From assembly GCF_014649375.1 (NCBI RefSeq), contig NZ_BMSX01000008.1, positions 306,701 through 370,700 of the forward strand: a DNA stretch of 64,000 nucleotides. Reading direction: 5' to 3'. Positions 59,620-64,000 of this stretch are shown here, in pieces. Source of the stretch: Streptomyces aurantiogriseus. GTDB taxonomy: Bacteria > Actinomycetota > Actinomycetes > Streptomycetales > Streptomycetaceae. How positions within the stretch are numbered: position 1 is the stretch's first letter; each line of letters opens with the position of its first letter. A program made the translations under genes and the position numbers. The notes beneath the pieces were generated by a model, which was not told the DNA's origin, did not search any database, and saw only the letters and a list, made by a program, of their open reading frames with translations.

Positions 59620-60195
59620 TTACCAGGAGTGGGCGACGTCCACCACGAGCTTGTCGGACAGCTGGGTCACCTTGAACGGCAGCCGGGCGCGCACGCCCAC
59701 ACCGACCTGGCTGTAGCCCTCGAAGCTGGCGCCGAACTTGGCGTCGCGGAAGGTCTTGTAGCCCGTCAGGTCCACGCCCGGCAGCGGCTGCTTGGCCTTG
59801 CCCGGATAGGTCACCTTCTGGTTCTCCATGTCGTACGAGGCCGCCTGGACGCGGACCTCCAGGATCGCGCCGCCGGACACCGGGATCGGGTCCCCGCTGC
59901 CGTCCTGCTCGAAGGCGTCGACGTACTGGACGTAGTAGCCGAGCCGGCTGGTGCTGCCTGCGGGGATGTCGAAGACGATGCGGTCGTAGCAGTCGTGACT
60001 GCCCGTCCTGACGTTCGTCAGGTACGCCGGTGCGCTGCTGCTCGCCGTCTTCATCAGGCTGCCCCAGCCAGTCGCACAGGCGGCGGCCGTCGCGCCTGCG
60101 CTCGCCTCGGCGAACGCGGCCGGAGCCGCCACCACCAGGGACAGGCTCACCGTGGCGGTCGCGGCGAGTAACGCTCCGCGCGATGCCTTACGCAT
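59620..60195 (-). CDS. Secreted AMIN-like domain protein
   Basis: 191 residues from ATG 60195. Signal peptide (MRKASRGALLAATATVSLSLVVAAPAAFA). The mature part (LTNVRTGSHDCYDRIVFDIPAG, YYVQYVDAF, VGVGVRARLPFKVTQLSDKLVVDVAHSW) is the AMIN-like beta-sandwich found in actinobacterial exported proteins. Two cysteines could form a disulfide. Probably cell-wall associated; role unknown. Confidence 0.87.
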   Translation of the reverse strand: MRKASRGALLAATATVSLSLVVAAPAAFAEASAGATAAACATGWGSLMKTASSSAPAYLTNVRTGSHDCYDRIVFDIPAGSTSRLGYYVQYVDAFEQDGSGDPIPVSGGAILEVRVQAASYDMENQKVTYPGKAKQPLPGVDLTGYKTFRDAKFGASFEGYSQVGVGVRARLPFKVTQLSDKLVVDVAHSW

Positions 60196-60358
60196 GTTTC
60201 CTCCAAGCGGGACTTGGTGATCGGTTTGGCTCCCCTTGAGACGTCGACAACAGGCACTTGGTTGGTTGCGGGGAGAGGGCTTTCACCGCGGTGCGGTCCG
60301 CGCACGACGGGGGTCGGGCGGGCTGTTTCCGATCACCGTTCCGGTGGCCGGAACGGGT

Positions 60359-60388
60359 GAGGCCCCGGAGGGAATCCTCCAGGGCCTC
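60359..60388. terminator. Terminator of the subtilisin gene
   Basis: GAGGCCC-c-GGAGG / CCTCC-a-GGGCCTC with a GAAT loop gives a strong hairpin 44 bp beyond the protease stop, followed by ACTTCTC. It is the likely terminator of the leftward protease gene. Confidence 0.8.
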
Positions 60389-60431
60389 ACTTCTCAGGTG
60401 CGTCCGGTCAGGTCCGGATCCACCGTCGCGG

Positions 60432-63194
60432 TCAGCCGATCGCCCAGCCGAAGCCGCCGCCCGCGGCCGGGAGGCCGTTCTGGCCCGGCTGGTGGACGGT
60501 CACCGTGCCGGTCGCGCCGGTACGGCCGCCGGTGGCGTTGCCCCACGGCAGGGACTGCGCGGCACCGTACGGAGCGGTGTTGGGCACACCGACGTAGAAG
60601 CGGGAGGCCGTGGCGCCCAGGTGGTTGCCGACGGCGTGGCCGGCCGTCGGGGTGCCGACCAGACCGGACGCGTTGCCGGCCTCCACCCAGAAGTCGGTGT
60701 CACCGGGAGCCCCGAACGGGTAGAAGGTCTGCACCGCGCCCGCGTCCGCGGTGGTGCCGAGGTCCTCACCCGGGATGCCGACCGCGAGGACGAGGGTGTC
60801 GGCGGCGCCGGGCTCGTGCGGCGCCAGGTTGGCGAGGGCGACCTTCTGGCCGAACTTGTCGCCGGCCTCGGCCGCGCCCTGCACGTTCTCGACCTCGGCG
60901 TTGAGGTTGGCGGCCTGGGTGACCGCACCCGCCCCGGTGACGCGGAAGGTCTGGACGGCGCCGGCCTGGGTCACGGTGCTGGTGCCGACCGCCAGGGCCT
61001 CACCGGGGGAGCCCACCGCGAAGACGGTGTCGGTCGCGGCGGACGTGGCGGACGGGACGTACGCGACGGCCGCCAGGGACGCGCCGAACTGGTCGCCCGC
61101 CTCGGACGCGCCGGACACGAAGTCGTCGTCCTGGCTGATGCCCTGGACCGGGGCCGGGATGCCGTCGGCGCTCAGGTCGTGCTTGAGGATCTGCACCCCG
61201 CCCGCGTTGGCCAGGGTGCCGATCGCCTCGCCCGGCGAGCCGATGACGAGGTGGTTCGCGGAGGCCGCGACGGAGGAGCCGAACTTGTCGCCGGCCTCCG
61301 CGGCACCGCCCATGCCCGGCTTGTCCTGGTGGACGGCGACGTTGACGCTGCCGCGCAGGTAGTGGGCGCTGCCCGCGTCGGCGACGGTGCCCAGGTCCTC
61401 GCCGGGTACGCCGATCACCAGGTACGGCTCACCTGCGGTGGTGTGGCCGGCGGTGACGGCGGCGCCGAAGCGGTCGCCGGCCTCGGGGGCCGAGGACAGG
61501 ATCGAGCCCGCGCCGGTGCCCTGGACGAGGTTGAGGGGGGCCTTGCCGGTGGACAGGCCGCCCGCGGCGCCGTAGAAGACCTGGGCGGAGCCGGCGTCCG
61601 TGTTCGTGCCGACGTCCTCGGCCGGGACACCCACCACGAGGTCGGTGTAGCCGTCCCTGTCGTGGTCGAAGGTGGCGAGGTTCTCCCCGAACGAGTCGCC
61701 CGGCTCGGCGCCTTCCGACACGGCGGTGAGGTCCTGGCTGATCTCGGCGGTGCCCTTGCCGCCGCCGTACACCACGCGGACGACACCGGCGTCGGCGTCG
61801 CCGCCCACGGTCGCCTTCGGGTCGCCGACGACCGTGTCCTGAACGCCGTCGCCGTTGAAGTCCGTGATCCGCGGTGCCAGGTCGAGCTTGATGCGCGGAG
61901 TGGCGGCGCCCGTGTAGCTGATGGTCTTCCCGCTGGTCTCCAGGACCGACTCCAGCTCCGAGACGCTCGCCCGCGGGTACGCCTGCTTGAGCACCGCGAA
62001 GGCGCCCGTCACGTGCGGGGCGGCCATGGACGTGCCGTTGTACGAGGCGTAGCCGTTGCCGGGAACGGAGGAGACGACGTTGCTGCCGGGGGCGAAGACG
62101 TCCAGCAGCGGCCCCCGGTTGGTGAAGGAGGACAGCTGGTCGTCGTCGGTGGTGCTGCCCACCGTGATGGCCGAGGAGATGCAGCCGGGGGCGCCCACCG
62201 CGTCGGTGTACGCGTTGTTGCCGGCGGAGATCACCGTGGCGACACCGGCGGCGCGCAGGTTGTCGATGGCCACCTTGCGGGAGTCCGTGTCGCAGGCCGT
62301 CGTGTACTGGCCGCCGCCCAAGCTCATGTTGGCCGCCACGACCGGCGTCCCGGCCTGACGCAGCAGCAGCACCTTCTCCAGGGCCGCGAGCTGGTCGCTG
62401 CTGTAGCTGAGCACGCACGGCGCCTTGCCGACGCCGCAGGACGCCTCGGTGCTGAACTTGCTGAACACCTGGATGGCGATGATCTTCGCGCCGGGGGCGA
62501 CACCGGCCTTGGGGGCTCCGGTCAGGCCCTGTCCGTTACCGGCGGCGATACCGGCGACATGGGTTCCGTGGCTGCACAGGCCGGAAGCAGCGCAGGGGCC
62601 GCTCTCCGCGTCGGCCGCGCCCGCTCCCTCCTGCTGCTCGGTGCCGTTGGGGCACAGGCTGGTGACGCCGGAGGCGGAGTTGTTGGTCGAGAAGCACGCC
62701 TCGGTGATCACCCGGTTGCCGAAGAAGGGGTGCTTGACGGCGACGCCGCTGTCGAGGACGGCCACCACGTTGCCGGCGCCGGTCTGGCCGGCGGCGGCGG
62801 TCTTGCCCGCGCCGACGACCGGAATGGTCGAATCCAGGGTGGGGGGTACGGCCACGTCCTCGGTGACGCTCACGACACCGGGCTGGGCGGCCAGCTCCTC
62901 CAGACCGGCCTTGTCCACGTTCAGCGTGGTCACCGGCAGCGTGGACAGGGTCTGGAGGGCCTTGCCCGTCTCGCTGGCGCGGGCGGCGGCGGGCAGGTCG
63001 GCACGGCTCCTGGTGACGACGTTGACCCTTACCGTGCCGCCGTCGGTGACCTCGTCCTGGAGGGCCGGGTCGACGGGGTCGGCCGGCGTGGGGGTCGCCG
63101 TCGCAGCGCTCACCGGTGCGGCGTGGGCCGGTACGGCGCCGAGCGTCACGGCTATCAGCGCCGTGACGACCGTGGACCATATAGGTCTTTTCAT
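60432..63194 (-). CDS. Secreted subtilisin-family protease with FG-GAP repeats
   Basis: 920 residues from ATG 63194, with GGAG 4 nt upstream. Signal peptide (MKRPIWSTVVTALIAVTLGAVPAHA), an I9-like propeptide (VRVNVVTRSRADLP, GVVSVTED), then an S8 catalytic domain with the triad in AVLDSGVAVKHPF (Asp), SHGTHVAGIAAGN (His) and YNGTSMAAPHVTGAFA (Ser). From about residue 430 to the end run seven or so FG-GAP/VCBS beta-propeller repeats (DFNGDGVQDTVVGDP, DHDRDGYTDLVVGVP, each with GEDLGT). The propeller may bind calcium and substrate. No wall anchor is seen, so it is a secreted enzyme. Confidence 0.95.
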   Translation of the reverse strand: MKRPIWSTVVTALIAVTLGAVPAHAAPVSAATATPTPADPVDPALQDEVTDGGTVRVNVVTRSRADLPAAARASETGKALQTLSTLPVTTLNVDKAGLEELAAQPGVVSVTEDVAVPPTLDSTIPVVGAGKTAAAGQTGAGNVVAVLDSGVAVKHPFFGNRVITEACFSTNNSASGVTSLCPNGTEQQEGAGAADAESGPCAASGLCSHGTHVAGIAAGNGQGLTGAPKAGVAPGAKIIAIQVFSKFSTEASCGVGKAPCVLSYSSDQLAALEKVLLLRQAGTPVVAANMSLGGGQYTTACDTDSRKVAIDNLRAAGVATVISAGNNAYTDAVGAPGCISSAITVGSTTDDDQLSSFTNRGPLLDVFAPGSNVVSSVPGNGYASYNGTSMAAPHVTGAFAVLKQAYPRASVSELESVLETSGKTISYTGAATPRIKLDLAPRITDFNGDGVQDTVVGDPKATVGGDADAGVVRVVYGGGKGTAEISQDLTAVSEGAEPGDSFGENLATFDHDRDGYTDLVVGVPAEDVGTNTDAGSAQVFYGAAGGLSTGKAPLNLVQGTGAGSILSSAPEAGDRFGAAVTAGHTTAGEPYLVIGVPGEDLGTVADAGSAHYLRGSVNVAVHQDKPGMGGAAEAGDKFGSSVAASANHLVIGSPGEAIGTLANAGGVQILKHDLSADGIPAPVQGISQDDDFVSGASEAGDQFGASLAAVAYVPSATSAATDTVFAVGSPGEALAVGTSTVTQAGAVQTFRVTGAGAVTQAANLNAEVENVQGAAEAGDKFGQKVALANLAPHEPGAADTLVLAVGIPGEDLGTTADAGAVQTFYPFGAPGDTDFWVEAGNASGLVGTPTAGHAVGNHLGATASRFYVGVPNTAPYGAAQSLPWGNATGGRTGATGTVTVHQPGQNGLPAAGGGFGWAIG

Positions 63195-63648
63195 GTCGCT
63201 CCATCGTGAAGCGGGCAGCGGGGGATGCCTGCGTGATCATGCATGAGAAGGCGACACGGTATCGAACGGCCTATCGAGGGCGAGCAGTTGCCCCCCTGCG
63301 GCGGTCAGGTCCGGCAGAGGGGCTCGGGCGCACAGAGCCCGACGACTTGGAATGGCGCCGACAGCGCGTAGACCAGGGTGACCGAACGGCGGCCACCGGT
63401 CGGGACGGTGACGTCCCGTCAGGCGATGCCCTCGGCGCGTCCACCCCAGCGTGCGCTCGACTCGCCGGCGGCGCGGACACCACTGGCCGTGACCGTCGAG
63501 CCGGCTGTCTGTCCGCGATCTGAACGCGGCTCAGGCAGTGCCGCCTGACGGCGTTTCGGGTTTCGTGCGGAGGACGTCGCGGGCCTGCTCCGCCGCGCGG
63601 GCGCTGCTCTCGCCCGGTGCCTCCCGCATAGCGTTCACCCTCAGTACA
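63195..63648. other. Intergenic region with no recognised gene
   Basis: This 454-bp stretch holds no reading frame with a credible start, ribosome site or domain. It probably contains the subtilisin promoter at its left end. I see no clear repeats or RNA structure beyond ordinary GC-rich hairpins. Confidence 0.6.
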
Positions 63649-63771
63649 TTGCAACGAACAGGCGGCTATCGTTGCGTTAAATTGGCGACCATTGCAATGA
63701 TTTTATAGCTTGTACCTGCGCTAATGATGATTGTGTGCAACGATTGTGTTGCCTCACCCGTGAATGCAACG
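63649..63771. promoter_or_regulatory. Cluster of TTGCAACG operator-like motifs
   Basis: GCAACG occurs at 63651-63656, 63737-63742 and 63766-63771. CGTTGC lies at 63670-63675, the perfect palindrome CATTGCAATG at 63690-63699, and a further GTTGC at 63748-63752. They sit in an AT-rich stretch just before a DUF4097 gene, a typical operator array for a TetR-, GntR- or PadR-type regulator, none of which is in the window. Confidence 0.6.
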
Positions 63772-63814
63772 TAGCTTTTCCGTCATCAGAAACAAGGAAC
63801 CGAAGGAGAGCACG

Positions 63815-64000
63815 ATGCACACGTTCGCCACCCCCGCCCCGATCGCCGCCGTCCTCGACATCCAGGCCGGGCGGGTGCAGGTCATCGCCGCCGACCGGGC
63901 CGACACCGCGGTCGAGGTCCGGCCCACGGACCCCTCCAAGAGCCGGGATGTGAAGCTGGCCGAGCAGACCACGGTCGACTACGCCGACGGCGTCCTGCGG
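63815..64000 (+). CDS. DUF4097-family protein, N-terminal part
   Basis: Starts at ATG 63815 with GAAGGAG 7 nt upstream and runs off the right edge; 62 residues are present (FATPAPIAAVLDIQAGRVQVIAADRADTAVEVRP and onward, shown in part: AAVLDIQAGRVQVIAAD). The repeating beta-strand pattern with PTDPSKSRDVKLAEQTTVDY matches DUF4097, putative adhesin-like beta-helix proteins that in Streptomyces are usually controlled by an adjacent TetR or PadR regulator. Confidence 0.8.
   Translation, partial: MHTFATPAPIAAVLDIQAGRVQVIAADRADTAVEVRPTDPSKSRDVKLAEQTTVDYADGVLR

Noticed and set aside
1..64000. tRNA, rRNA, riboswitch, insertion sequence or integrase
   Set aside because: I looked for characteristic stems, conserved loops and DDE or tyrosine-recombinase motifs and found none I could support by eye.

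Overview
The window is high-GC actinobacterial DNA and almost certainly Streptomyces. The evidence is GTG/TTG starts, GTGA and ATGA stop/start overlaps, a WhiJ-type regulator next to a DUF397 gene, an mbl-like gene, a MatB that closely resembles the S. coelicolor protein as I remember it, and GC-rich hairpins between genes. No database search was possible, so family names come from motif recognition.

Layout. 1-1.2 kb: end of a NarL-type sensor kinase and its response regulator. 1.3-3.9 kb: secreted GH5 glycosidase with two strong palindromes upstream, and a secreted M28 aminopeptidase. 4.0-24.0 kb: a hybrid NRPS/ketosynthase cluster in three transcription units. Unit A (minus, 14.4 to 4.0 kb) encodes a ketopantoate-reductase-like enzyme, an ACP, a C-A-PCP protein with a vestigial acyltransferase tail, an MDR dehydrogenase, a ketosynthase, a SnoaL-like protein and an adenylation domain interrupted by a methyltransferase. 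Unit B (plus, 15.1-20.0 kb) encodes a carrier protein, a methyltransferase, a cupin, an aminotransferase, a second methyltransferase and a tryptophan-dioxygenase-like enzyme. Unit C (minus, 24.0-20.0 kb) encodes a ketosynthase, a small ketosynthase-like protein, an adenylate-forming enzyme and a type II thioesterase. The aminotransferase/cupin/methyltransferase trio, the TDO-like enzyme and the Cys-like A domain with an inserted methyltransferase together match maremycin/FR900452 logic: beta-methyl, N-methyl-oxindole tryptophan plus S-methylcysteine, with a polyketide-derived ring in FR900452. That assignment is inference.

24.1-32.0 kb: an Mbl/MreB-like protein, then a four-gene MoxR ATPase / vWA / trypsin-VMAP / TRYPCO1 system of the kind described as NTP-dependent conflict systems. 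32.1-37.3 kb: malonate module (carboxyltransferase, MatB, MatC-like carrier, GntR regulator) with an inverted 19-bp operator pair. 37.3-45.3 kb: MerR remnant, ATP-grasp enzyme, IclR regulator with an SMP-30 lactonase, and a three-gene overlapping operon (ImmA/IrrE peptidase, MAB_1171c-like membrane protein, FAD oxidoreductase). 45.5-51.4 kb: arabinan/arabino-oligosaccharide locus (ABC binding protein, two permeases, GH43, GH51). 51.4-54.3 kb: Rrf2 regulator, then a macro-domain protein divergent from a uracil-DNA-glycosylase-like/ADP-ribosyltransferase fusion, the most novel-looking pair here. 54.4-56.8 kb: DUF4360 secreted protein and a WhiJ-like/DUF397/ATPase regulatory triad around a perfect 11-bp inverted repeat. 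56.9-59.4 kb: three genes of more AT-rich appearance ending at a duplicated fragment of the ATPase gene. 59.6-64.0 kb: AMIN-like secreted protein, large subtilisin with FG-GAP repeats, and the start of a DUF4097 gene behind a cluster of TTGCAACG motifs.

No tRNA, rRNA, CRISPR array, transposase or integrase was recognised.
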